NCBI GenBank assembly: GCA_964537955.1
Contig: CAZICY010000001.1
Location: forward strand, 1-64,000
Source: Mxb001 sp964537955
Lineage (GTDB): Bacteria; Actinomycetota; Actinomycetes; S36-B12
DNA: 64,000 nt
Reading direction: 5' to 3'
Shown here: positions 48,660-57,700 of the stretch, piece by piece
Numbering within the stretch: position 1 is the stretch's first letter
Layout of the letters: every line of letters begins with the position of its first letter
Notes under the pieces: model-generated
The model's input: the letters and a program-made list of their open reading frames with translations, nothing else
Told to the model about the DNA's origin: nothing
Database searches by the model: none
Translations under genes and position numbers: made by a program

Positions 48660-49610
48660 TCACGGTCGACCGGGGGGCCGGTCCGCCAGGCTGCGCGCGA
48701 CCCCGTCGAGGATGTCGGTCTCGCTTGCGATCACCGGCAGGCCCGTGCGGCGCATGATGGCCCGAAGCACGAGGGCGCCGCCTCCGATCACGTCGACCCG
48801 CCCCGGGTGCATGACGCTCAGGGCCGCCCGGTCGGTCCGAGGCATGGCCAGCAGTCGGGCCGTGACCGCCTCGACCTCATCGGAGGTCGCGACGAGCCCG
48901 TGGATCTCAGCCGGGTCGTAGGCGGGCAGGTCGTGGATGAGGGCCACGAGGGTGGTGACGGTGCCGGCGACCCCGATGAGCGAGCGTGCCTGATCGAGGG
49001 ACACCTCGCTGGCGGCGCGGTCGAGTGCTCCTGCGACATCGGACTCAACGCGCGCGATCTCCTCGGCCGAGGGCGGGTCGCCGTGCAGATGGCGCTCAGT
49101 CATGCGCACGCAGCCGATGTCGACCGACACCGCCGCCTGGACATCGACGGTGCCCTTGCCGCTGCGGTCACCGAGCACGAACTCCGTCGATCCTCCACCG
49201 ATGTCCACCACCAGCGTCGGCATCGCGATGAGATCCGCAGGCAGTCCCTCGACGGCACCGCGGAAGGACAGTCGCGCTTCCTCCGCACCGGAGATGACCT
49301 CAGGAGCGATGCCAAGCCGCTCGCGTACGCCGTCGACGAAGGCCGAGCGATTGCTCACGTCACGGCTCGCGCTCGTGGCGACGAAGCGCAGTCGCTCGAC
49401 GCCCAGGTCATCGATGGTCGCGGCGTAGTCGTCGCATGCCGCGAAGGTGCGATCCAACGCCGCCTGCGAGAAGGCGCCCGTGCGGTCGACGCCCTCGCCG
49501 AGGCGCACGATCGTCATCTCGCGTACGACCTCCACCAGGTCCCGGCCATCGACGTCAGCCACGAGCAGGCGGATGCTGTTGGTCCCGCAGTCGATCGCGC
49601 CGACCCTCAT
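48660..49610 (-). CDS. ppx: Exopolyphosphatase / guanosine pentaphosphatase (Ppx/GppA)
   Basis: This 316-residue protein belongs to the actin-like ASKHA fold. It has the phosphate-1 motif VGAIDCGTNSIRLLVADV at the N-terminus and VVDIGGGSTEFVLG (phosphate-2) near residue 130, plus GVAGTVTTL. It hydrolyses polyphosphate and/or pppGpp. The short length matches the actinobacterial two-domain form without the HD-like extension. ATG 49610 has a strong G-rich Shine-Dalgarno and overlaps the DUF501 stop (ATGA). Confidence 0.93.
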   Translation of the reverse strand: MRVGAIDCGTNSIRLLVADVDGRDLVEVVREMTIVRLGEGVDRTGAFSQAALDRTFAACDDYAATIDDLGVERLRFVATSASRDVSNRSAFVDGVRERLGIAPEVISGAEEARLSFRGAVEGLPADLIAMPTLVVDIGGGSTEFVLGDRSGKGTVDVQAAVSVDIGCVRMTERHLHGDPPSAEEIARVESDVAGALDRAASEVSLDQARSLIGVAGTVTTLVALIHDLPAYDPAEIHGLVATSDEVEAVTARLLAMPRTDRAALSVMHPGRVDVIGGGALVLRAIMRRTGLPVIASETDILDGVARSLADRPPGRP

Positions 49611-50113
49611 GCCCCCTCCTCCTCTTCCCGGGCCATCGCGCACGAATGACCGGTCCACCACTCCCCCACGAGGGCGCGGGTCTCGTCGCCGAGCGGGTTG
49701 ACACCAGGACCAGCGGCGAGGGAGTGGGCCAGGAGCACGTGCAGGCACTTGACCCGGTCGGGCATCCCACCGGCCGAAACGCCCTCGATCTCGGGGACCT
49801 CACCCAGCTGCGCCCGCGCCGCGAGATAGGCGGTGTGCGCCTCGGCGTACGCGGCGGCAAGCTCTGGATCATCCGCGAGCTGCCGCTCCATGTCGCGCAT
49901 GACCCCGCCGCCTTCAAGGCGTCCGACGGCTGATGCCGCTCGCGGGCAGGTGAGGTAGTAGACGGTGGGGAACGGCGTGCCATCCGCGAGACGCGGCGAG
50001 GTGATGACGACATCGGGCTGCCCGCACGGGCAGCGATGCGCGACCCCCACAACGTCGCGCGGTTCACGACCGAGCTGCCACGCGATCGCCTGCCGGTCGT
50101 CCGGCGAGATCAC
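49607..50113 (-). CDS. DUF501 family protein
   Basis: This 168-residue protein, conserved in actinobacteria between ftsB and ppx, opens ISPDDRQAIAWQLGREPRDVVG. It has the CPCGQPDVVITSPRLADGTPFPT stretch, then YYLTCPRA with Cys, and ends CLHVLLAHSLAAGPGVNPLG. The conserved cysteines suggest metal binding, but function is unknown. GTG 50113 overlaps the ftsB stop by 4 bp (GTGA), which decides the start over 50158. Confidence 0.9.
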   Translation of the reverse strand: MISPDDRQAIAWQLGREPRDVVGVAHRCPCGQPDVVITSPRLADGTPFPTVYYLTCPRAASAVGRLEGGGVMRDMERQLADDPELAAAYAEAHTAYLAARAQLGEVPEIEGVSAGGMPDRVKCLHVLLAHSLAAGPGVNPLGDETRALVGEWWTGHSCAMAREEEEGA

Positions 50114-50487
50114 GACCGGTCGGCCTGGAGCGTGGACTCCCACAGTCGGGAGTACCACGGGTCCTGCTCGTCCGGGCGCTGCTCCTCCGGCACGATCGGG
50201 CGATCGTCCTCGCCGAGCACGACGTAGCCGACCTCGCCGGGGAAGACGAAGTGCAGACGGCTGCGCGCCTGGGCGATGACGAAGGCAGGGTCCTCCCAGT
50301 CCTCGAGCTCCGCGCGCAGGCCCTCAACGCGCTCGCGCGCCTGGGCGACGTCGGACTCCAGCGCCGCGATCTCGGACTGCTGGGACAGCCAGGCCCGCAG
50401 CGGGATCGCGAGCGTGACCACGAGGGCAGCCAGGACGAGGACGAGGACGGCCGCCCGGCCGGTCAGCGTGGGACGGGGGCCGGACAC
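50110..50487 (-). CDS. ftsB: Septum formation initiator FtsB/DivIC
   Basis: This 125-residue divisome protein has a short cytoplasmic start, one helix (AAVLVLVLAALVVTLAIPL) and an extracytoplasmic coiled coil (SEIAALESDVAQARERVEGL). The conserved DIA/VIAQARSRLHFVFPGEVGY region follows. FtsB/DivIC bridges FtsL and FtsQ to activate septal wall synthesis. Its position after eno is the conserved actinobacterial context. The GTG at 50487 lies 12 nt after the eno stop. Confidence 0.9.
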   Translation of the reverse strand: MSGPRPTLTGRAAVLVLVLAALVVTLAIPLRAWLSQQSEIAALESDVAQARERVEGLRAELEDWEDPAFVIAQARSRLHFVFPGEVGYVVLGEDDRPIVPEEQRPDEQDPWYSRLWESTLQADRS

Positions 50488-50499
50488 CCGGTCATGATC

Positions 50500-51786
50500 T
50501 CACGCGGTGAGGCCGGAGCGCGGGAACGCCGCGGCGCCCGCATAGCGTCCAGCGTCGTCCAACTCCTCCTCGATGCGCAGGAGCTGGTTGTACTTGGCGA
50601 CGCGCTCCGAGCGCGCCGGGGCACCCGTCTTGATCTGCCCCGCGTTGACCGCCACCGCGAGGTCGGCGATGGTCGTGTCCTCGGTCTCCCCAGAGCGATG
50701 GCTCATCATGCAGCGGTAGCCGTTGCTCTGGGCCAGTGCCACGGCGTCGAGGGTCTCGGTGAGACTCCCGATCTGGTTGACCTTGACGAGCAGTGCGTTG
50801 GCCGCGCCCTCCGCGATCCCTCGGGCGAGGCGCTCGGGATTGGTGACGAAGAGGTCGTCGCCGACGAGTTGGACGCGGTCGCCGATCGCATCGGTGCAGT
50901 GGATCCAGCCAGCCCAGTCGTCCTCCGCGAGCGGGTCCTCGATGGAGACGAGCGGGAAGTCCGCGAGGAGGCCCTCGTAGTAGCCGGTCATCCACTCGCT
51001 GGAACGCGCGGCACCCTCGAACTGATACGAGCCGTCGGTGTAGAACTCGGTCGACGCGACGTCGAGGGCAAGCGCGATGTCGGATCCGACGGTGAGTCCT
51101 GTGCGCCCGATGGCCTCGACGATCAACTCGAGTGCCGCGCGATTGCTCGCCAGGCTCGGCGCGAACCCGCCCTCGTCGCCGAGGCCCGTCGCCAGGCCCT
51201 TCTCCTTGAGCACCGACTTCAGCGCGTGGTAGGTCTCGGCTCCCCAGCGCAGTGCCTCGCTGAACGTCGCGGCCCCGATGGGGGCGACCATGAACTCCTG
51301 GATGTCGACATCGGTGTCCGCGTGCGCACCGCCGTTGAGGATGTTCATCATCGGCACGGGCAGCACGTGGGCATTGGGGCCACCGACGTAGCGGAAGAGC
51401 GGAAGACCGGCCGATCCCGATGCGGCGCGCGCCACGGCGAGCGAGACGCCGAGGATCGCGTTGGCGCCGAGCCGCGACTTGTTGGGGGTGCCGTCGAGGT
51501 CGCACATGACCTGGTCGATGAGCCGCTGCTCCGAGGCATCGATGCCCAGGATCTCCGGGGCGATCTCGTCCTCGACCGCAGCGACCGCGGCCAGAACTCC
51601 CTTGCCGAGGTAGCGGTCGTTGTCGCCGTCACGGCGCTCGGCGGCCTCGAAGGCTCCGGTCGAGGCACCCGACGGGACGGCAGCGCGCGCGGCGGTGCCG
51701 TCATCGAGCACGACCTCGACCTCGACGGTGGGATTGCCGCGCGAGTCCAGGATCTCGCGGGCGATGACGTCATCAATGCTGGCCAT
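50500..51786 (-). CDS. eno: Enolase
   Basis: Enolase converts 2-phosphoglycerate to phosphoenolpyruvate. The 428-residue protein has AREILDSRGNPTVEVEV, the mobile loop SGASTG, magnesium ligands in SIEDPLAEDDW and VGDDLFVTN, and the signature MMSHRSGETEDTTIADLAV. Length is standard. ATG 51786 follows TAGGGT by 6 nt without any Shine-Dalgarno, so even this core gene seems to be leaderless. It starts an eno-ftsB-DUF501-ppx operon. Confidence 0.96.
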   Translation of the reverse strand: MASIDDVIAREILDSRGNPTVEVEVVLDDGTAARAAVPSGASTGAFEAAERRDGDNDRYLGKGVLAAVAAVEDEIAPEILGIDASEQRLIDQVMCDLDGTPNKSRLGANAILGVSLAVARAASGSAGLPLFRYVGGPNAHVLPVPMMNILNGGAHADTDVDIQEFMVAPIGAATFSEALRWGAETYHALKSVLKEKGLATGLGDEGGFAPSLASNRAALELIVEAIGRTGLTVGSDIALALDVASTEFYTDGSYQFEGAARSSEWMTGYYEGLLADFPLVSIEDPLAEDDWAGWIHCTDAIGDRVQLVGDDLFVTNPERLARGIAEGAANALLVKVNQIGSLTETLDAVALAQSNGYRCMMSHRSGETEDTTIADLAVAVNAGQIKTGAPARSERVAKYNQLLRIEEELDDAGRYAGAAAFPRSGLTA

Positions 51787-51792
51787 GCGAGG

Positions 51793-51798
51793 ACCCTA
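51793..51798 (-). promoter_or_regulatory. -10 hexamer TAGGGT of the eno operon
   Basis: TAGGGT, 6 nt, then the eno ATG at 51786 on the minus strand. Confidence 0.6.
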
Positions 51799-51821
51799 CC
51801 GACCGGCCGGCCCCTGCCCGG

Positions 51822-53450
51822 TCACAGGCCGAGCACCGCGCGCAGGTGGCGGGGACCCAGGGAACCATGGCCCAGGACGAGGTCGTGGAGGCGGCGGTCG
51901 CTCCAGTCCGGATGCAGCACGCGAAGGTCGTCGACGAGCTGGCGGACCCCTCGCCATCCCACGAAGTAGGTGGGCAACTGCGTCGCGGTGAGCAGCGCAC
52001 GCCGCCACTTGCCCGCCGCCTCGGCCTCCTCCTGGAATCCTCGCCTGCGCAGCAGCTCGACGGCGGCCACCTCGTCGATGTCGCCCCCGTGGACGCGCGC
52101 GTCGAGGATCGCGTTGAGCGTGGCGCGCGCCTGCATCTTGAGCTGCTGGAGGCGCATGCGCAGCGGCGCGCGCGGATCGTCGTCGGGCGCGTAGCCACGA
52201 TCGACGAGCAGCTCCTCGGCGTAGACAGCCCATCCCTCGATGAACACACCGGACGGCGCGAGCCGGCGTACCAGGGAACCGCCCGCCTCGCGCGCCCGGG
52301 CGAGTTGGACCACGTGCCCCGGCATCGCCTCGTGGATGGCGAGGTCGTGCAGCAGGTCGGCGTTGTACTCGCGCAGGAAGGACCTTACGCGCTCGGGAGC
52401 CCAGTCGTCCGGCGGAGGAGCCACCGCCACGACCGTCCGCAGTCCCGTCTCCTCCAGGGGACCCGGCGCATCGCAGTAGGCGACGGCGACCCCTCGGTGG
52501 ATGCGCGGCATATCGCCGATGTCGACCGACTGGTCAGGGAGGGCGAGGAGGTCGTGCTCGTGGACGAACCGGGTCGCGCGGTCGATCGCATGGCGGATCG
52601 TCGGGACCACGGTGTCGCGGTCGACGATCGCGCGATCGGCGGCGTCGGCCAGGGCCCGCCGCACGATGTCGGGCGAGTGCACCGACTCACCGAGGTACTC
52701 CGCGGCCACCTCGCGCATCCGTGCCGTCACGTCATCGAGATGAGCCTCCGCCATCTCGAGGACCTGCACGGGGGCGAGTTCCTCGTCGAGGTGGTGCCAC
52801 AGCGCCGCGCTGTAGAGCCGTACGCCGAGTCGGGGATCGCGGCGCGACCCCGGCAGGCGCTCGGCGAGCCAGGCCTGATGCCGGCTCACTGCCTCCCGGG
52901 CCGTCTCGGCGACAGCGCCATCGAGGGGGCCAAGCGCAGCGAGCTCGTCCAGGACCGCGTCGAATCCATCCAGCCGGAGCAGTGCGGTCTCCACGTGGAT
53001 CGCCGACATCTCCTGCAGCGTCGCGCGCGCGTCGGCCAGGAAGCCCGGCACCGCGCTCAGTCGCGCATGGGCGCTCTCCAGTCGCACCTCAGCGGGAGCG
53101 AAGTCGCGCACGGTGAGCGCGTGCAGACCACTCGACGGGTCCCACGCCAGCGCATCCCAGCGGTGGCGTGCGATCTCGGAGAGATCGAAGGCCTGCGCGG
53201 CGAGCCGCGCCCGCAACACCTCGAGATCGACCTGCTCGTCGACCGTCAGCGCGAGATCGTCGACCCCGTCGATGCGCTCCAGCAGCCCGTCGAGGTCGCG
53301 CACGTGGGCGTCGACCGCGGAGTCGGTCAGGTCCGGCAGACACCCATCGAGGTCGTGCACGCCCGCCTGCGTGCCTCGCACGGGATCGAAGGCGAACAGC
53401 GCATCGCGAGCGTCGCGGGCGAGCGCCGCGAGCTGCCCGGATGCGCTCAT
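51822..53450 (-). CDS. DUF885 family putative metallopeptidase
   Basis: This 542-residue cytoplasmic protein has the DUF885 zinc motif AIHEAMPGHVVQLARA (HExxxGH) near residue 373 and the following EGWAVYAEELLVD with a third ligand Glu. Long helices dominate. Related proteins are thought to be peptidases, but few are characterised. It starts inside the mazG stop (ATGA overlap), so it is part of the mazG unit; its presence between mazG and eno departs from the order I recall for mycobacteria. Confidence 0.88.
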   Translation of the reverse strand: MSASGQLAALARDARDALFAFDPVRGTQAGVHDLDGCLPDLTDSAVDAHVRDLDGLLERIDGVDDLALTVDEQVDLEVLRARLAAQAFDLSEIARHRWDALAWDPSSGLHALTVRDFAPAEVRLESAHARLSAVPGFLADARATLQEMSAIHVETALLRLDGFDAVLDELAALGPLDGAVAETAREAVSRHQAWLAERLPGSRRDPRLGVRLYSAALWHHLDEELAPVQVLEMAEAHLDDVTARMREVAAEYLGESVHSPDIVRRALADAADRAIVDRDTVVPTIRHAIDRATRFVHEHDLLALPDQSVDIGDMPRIHRGVAVAYCDAPGPLEETGLRTVVAVAPPPDDWAPERVRSFLREYNADLLHDLAIHEAMPGHVVQLARAREAGGSLVRRLAPSGVFIEGWAVYAEELLVDRGYAPDDDPRAPLRMRLQQLKMQARATLNAILDARVHGGDIDEVAAVELLRRRGFQEEAEAAGKWRRALLTATQLPTYFVGWRGVRQLVDDLRVLHPDWSDRRLHDLVLGHGSLGPRHLRAVLGL

Positions 53451-54100
53451 GCTCCCTCGGACTCGCGGATGCGACCCGCCTGCCGGCGCACCGCGTCGCG
53501 CAGGGCGGCCTCCGCATCCCAGCCGCGCGCGCGGCTCGCGGCGACGAGGACGAGCAGGAGGTCCCCGAGGGACTCCTCGTCTGCGATGGCCACCAGGGGA
53601 TCACCCACGTCGGGAAGGGGGACGTCCAGGTGCTCACTGCGCGCGAGGATCTTGCTGGCGCGCAGTAGCGCCGGCAGGGCCTCGGGAATCCCCTCCGTGA
53701 CCGATGCGCGCCCCTTCTCCTGGGCCTTGAGCTCATGCCAGCGAGACTCGACATGCTCGGCTGTCGTCACACCATCCTCCGCGGCGAAGACATGGGGGTG
53801 ACGGCGTACCAACTTGGCGACGATGCCGCGGGCCACCTCGTCGATCCCCCACGGGTCCTGCGCGTCCTCCTCGGCGATTCGGGAGTGGAAGACCACCTGC
53901 AGCAGCAGGTCGCCGAGCTCCTCGCGCAGGTCGTCACGGTCACCGGACTCGATGGCCTCGACCGTCTCGTAGGCCTCCTCGAGGAGGTACTCCGCGAGGC
54001 TGCGATGCGTTTGCCGCGCATCCCAGGGGCACCCGCCCGGTGAGCGCAGGCGGTCCATGACGGCGACGAGTTCGCTCACCCCGTCGCCCGGCTCCGGCAT
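53447..54100 (-). CDS. mazG: Nucleoside triphosphate pyrophosphohydrolase MazG
   Basis: MazG hydrolyses (d)NTPs to monophosphates and removes abnormal nucleotides. The 217-residue protein has GGCPWDARQTHRSLAEYLLEE and the metal residues in EEAYETVEAIE and LREELGDLLLQVVFH, the complete EExxE-ExxD pattern. A second, weaker MazG-like half follows (about 130-217). ATG 54100 follows TAGGCT by 6 nt, formed on the stop codon of the SurA-like gene. Confidence 0.94.
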   Translation of the reverse strand: MPEPGDGVSELVAVMDRLRSPGGCPWDARQTHRSLAEYLLEEAYETVEAIESGDRDDLREELGDLLLQVVFHSRIAEEDAQDPWGIDEVARGIVAKLVRRHPHVFAAEDGVTTAEHVESRWHELKAQEKGRASVTEGIPEALPALLRASKILARSEHLDVPLPDVGDPLVAIADEESLGDLLLVLVAASRARGWDAEAALRDAVRRQAGRIRESEGA

Positions 54101-54106
54101 GGCGAG

Positions 54107-54112
54107 AGCCTA
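54107..54112 (-). promoter_or_regulatory. -10 hexamer TAGGCT of mazG, overlapping the SurA-like gene stop
   Basis: TAGGCT plus 6 nt precedes the mazG ATG. The TAG is the stop codon of the upstream lipoprotein gene (54110-54112). Confidence 0.6.
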
Positions 54113-54739
54113 GGGAGCCGGGAGGATGCCTGCGAGCGGATCCTCCACCTGCACCGTTGTCGACAGGTCGCTGGGCAGCGGGCCCACCGTGAGGGTCGCC
54201 GGGTCCCAGGTGCCGAAGCGAGGGCTGACCGAGATCCCCTCCTGCAGGCCGAAGCCGGTGACGTACTGCGAGACCGCCTGCTGCTGTCCTTCGGCGTCGG
54301 CGTCCGGCACGAGCGCGGCACCGAGCTTTTGCACCTGGACCGAGAGCTGCACCTGCTGCTCGATGCTCTGCGCGGGGACATTGCTGTCGAGGTACGCCTG
54401 CTGCAGCGCCTCGGGACCGCCGAGCTGGGCCTCGAAGTTCGCAATGGTCGCGTCGATCTCGCCGCGCGTGACGGTGATGCCCTGTGCTGCTGCGGCCTGG
54501 GAGACGAGCTCGGTGATGACCAGCCGCTGCAGCACGCCCAGGGTGAGCGCGAGGTCAGGCGAGCCGGCGGGGACGCCGCGCTGGGACTGGACCGCCTCGG
54601 TCTGGGACGCCAGCGTCTCCGTCGAGATGTGCACGTCGCCGACGGTCGCGGCCGATCCCGCGTCGCCCAGGCTCGCGCAGCCGGTCAGCGCCAGGCTGGC
54701 CGCCAGCGCCACGATCCCTCGCCGCACCATCGTGGTCAC
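54110..54739 (-). CDS. SurA N-terminal-like lipoprotein
   Basis: This 209-residue protein has a lipoprotein signal peptide (VRRGIVALAASLALTGC, lipobox LTGC). A SurA N-terminal-like helical chaperone domain follows: VGDVHISTETLASQ, LGVLQRLVITELVSQAAA, GEIDATIANFEAQLGG. No peptidyl-prolyl isomerase domain is present. It probably assists folding of secreted proteins on the outer face of the membrane. GTG 54739 is chosen for the GGGAG 4 nt upstream; ATG 54730 is the alternative. I recall a lipoprotein gene in the equivalent place in mycobacteria (lpqU). Confidence 0.82.
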   Translation of the reverse strand: MTTMVRRGIVALAASLALTGCASLGDAGSAATVGDVHISTETLASQTEAVQSQRGVPAGSPDLALTLGVLQRLVITELVSQAAAAQGITVTRGEIDATIANFEAQLGGPEALQQAYLDSNVPAQSIEQQVQLSVQVQKLGAALVPDADAEGQQQAVSQYVTGFGLQEGISVSPRFGTWDPATLTVGPLPSDLSTTVQVEDPLAGILPAP

Positions 54740-54785
54740 GATGCTCCCGCTCCCTCGCACTGGCCCACTTCTCGTGTCTGGTGTC

Positions 54786-57700
54786 TCATGCCGCGCCCTC
54801 CGGCGGGTCCAGGATGTCCAGCACCCCTCGGACCCACTCCACCCACTCGGTGTCACTGGTCGACCCCGCGGGCGGACGCGGCACCAGGATCGTACGGACC
54901 GCGGGCTTCATGAGCGTCCCCGGGTGCAGTCGTGTGAGGCGCAGCTGCCGGGACTCGGGCAGGTCCACCGGGTGGAAGCGCACCCGCGGGCCCGCCAGCA
55001 CGATCTCCCCCACACCCGCGTCCCGGGCTCGCACGCGCAGGCGCGCGACGGCCAGCAGGGTCTCGACCGGGGTGGGCGGGGAGCCGTAGCGGTCGACGAG
55101 CTCCTCGGCGACGGCATCGACGTCCGCCTCGCTCACAGCAGCGGCGATGCCACGGTAGGCCTCGAGGCGAAGCCTCTCCTCGGGCACGTAGTCGTGCGGG
55201 ATGTGCGCATCGAAGGGGAGTTCGATCCTCACGTCCAGCAGGGCGACGTCTGAATCCCCGCGGGCCCGCGCCAGCGCCTCCCCCACGAGCCGCACATAGA
55301 GATCGAATCCCACTTCTGCGATGTGACCGCTCTGCTCACCGCCCAGCAGATTGCCCGACCCCCGGATCTCGAGGTCCTTCAGCGCGATCTGCATCCCCGA
55401 CCCCAGGTCGGAATGCTGCGCGATGGTGGTGAGGCGCTCGTAGGCGGTCTCCGTCAGCGGGCGCTCCGGCGGGTAGAGCAGGTAGGCGTATCCGCGTTCC
55501 CGTCCTCGGCCGACGCGACCGCGCAGCTGGTGCAGTTGGGACAGGCCCAGCGCATCGGCCCTGTCGACGATGAGCGTGTTGGCATTGGGGATGTCGATGC
55601 CGTTCTCCACGATCGTCGTGGCCACGAGCACGTCGATGCGTCGCTCCCAGAAGTCCAGGACGATGCGCTCCAGCTCGTGCTCGTTCATCTGGCCGTGGGC
55701 CACGGCGATGCGCGCCTCGGGAACGAGGTCGCGAAGGCGCCCCGCGACGCGATCGATCGACTCCACGCGATTGTGGATGAAGAAGACCTGCCCGTCGCGG
55801 ATGAGCTCGCGGTGGATCGCAGCGGCGACCTGCCGGTCGTCGAAGGGCCCGACGTAGGTCAGCACGGGATGGCGTTCCTCCGGAGGCGTCTGGATCGTCG
55901 ACATCTCCCGGATGCCCGTAAGCGACATCTCGAGGGTGCGAGGGATGGGCGTCGCCGACATGGTGAGGACGTCCACGGATGCCCGCAGCGCCTTGATGTG
56001 CTCCTTGTGCTCGACACCGAAGCGCTGCTCCTCGTCGACGATGAGGAGCCCGAGGTCCTTGAAGCGCACCTGGGGCGTGAGCATGCGGTGGGTGCCGATG
56101 ACGACGTCGACCGTGCCATCGGCCAGGCCCTCGAGGGTGCGCTTGGCCTCCGCATCGGTCTGGAACCGGGAGAGCGCGGCCACCTTCACCGGAAAGGGCG
56201 CGTAGCGCTCGGTGAAGGTGCGGAAGTGCTGCTGGACAAGCAGGGTTGTCGGCACCAGGACCGCCACCTGCCTTCCGTCCTGGACGGCCTTGAAGGCGGC
56301 GCGGACGGCGATCTCGGTCTTGCCGTAGCCCACGTCGCCGCAGATGACGCGATCCATGGGCGTGGGGCGTTCCATGTCCGCCTTGACCTCGTCGATGCTG
56401 GCCAGCTGGTCGGGCGTCTCCACGAAGGGGAAGGCGTCCTCGAGCTCGCGCTGCCAGGGAGTGTCGGGACCGAAGGCGTGACCCGGTGTCGCCTGCCGCT
56501 TGGCATAGAGGCGCACGAGTTCATCGGCGATCTCGCGGACCGCGCGACGCGCCCGCGCCTTGGTGCGCTGCCAGTCTGATCCCCCGAGCTTGCTCAGGGA
56601 CGGCGCCTCGCCTCCGACGTAGCGCGTCACCTGATCGAGCTGATCCGTCGGGACGTAGAGGCGATCCGGAGGCTGGCCACGCCGGGATGCGGCGTACTCG
56701 ATGACGAGGTACTCACGGGTGGCATCGGCCACGGTGCGCTGGACCATCTCGACGTAGCGCCCGACACCGTGCTGCTCATGAACGACGAGGTCGCCCGCGG
56801 CGAGCTGCAGGGGATCGATGGTCCGACGGCGCCGAGAGGGCATGCGGGCGGCATCGCGGACAGGTGACCGCTGGCCGAAGAGGTCACCCTCGGTCACGAC
56901 GACGACGCGGCCGCCCGCGGAGGCGAAGCCGCCCTGCCAGCGCGCCGCAGCGACGATGACATCGCCACCGGGGGGGTCGGCCTCGGGCACTTCCTCGCGC
57001 CAACTCGCCGGGATCCCCTCGTCGCGCAGGGAGGTCGCGAGGCGCTCGGCTGACCCGGGGCCCTCGGCGAGGAGGAGGACCCGGTCCCCCGCGTCGCGCC
57101 ACGCACGGATGTCGTCGAGCACCTCGCCGAGATTGCCGCGCCGGTCGGGCAGGGGGCTCGCCTCAACCGCGAGGTCATCGCCCTCCTGCGCGAAGGGGTC
57201 GGTCGTCCACACCGGACCGCGGGCGCGCGCAGCGGACTCGACATCCGCGACCGAGCGGTACGCCGCTGCGGACAGGTCGAGCCCCTCGACGTCGAGCGGG
57301 GTGGCAGCGCCCGCGGTGGCGCTATGCCACGAAGCCTCGAGGAACTCCTGCGACGTGCGCACGAGGTCCTCCGCGCGCGACCGGATGCGCTCGGGATCAC
57401 AGAGGAGGACGAGGGACCCCTGCGGCAGGAGGTCCACGATCAACTCCATGCGATCCGCGAGGACGGGGGCGAAGGCCTCCATGCCGTCGACGACCATCCC
57501 CTCCGCGACGCGATCCAGGACATCCGCAGCCTGCGGATGCGCCCGGGCCAGGTCGCGGGCCCGCGCCCGCACCTGCGAAGTGAGCAGGAGCTCACGCGCC
57601 GGATGCAGCTCCACGCGACCCGCGTGGTGGCGCGATCGCTGGTCCGCCACCGAGAAGTCGCGGATCTCCTCGATCGTGTCGCCCCAGAGTTCGATGCGGA

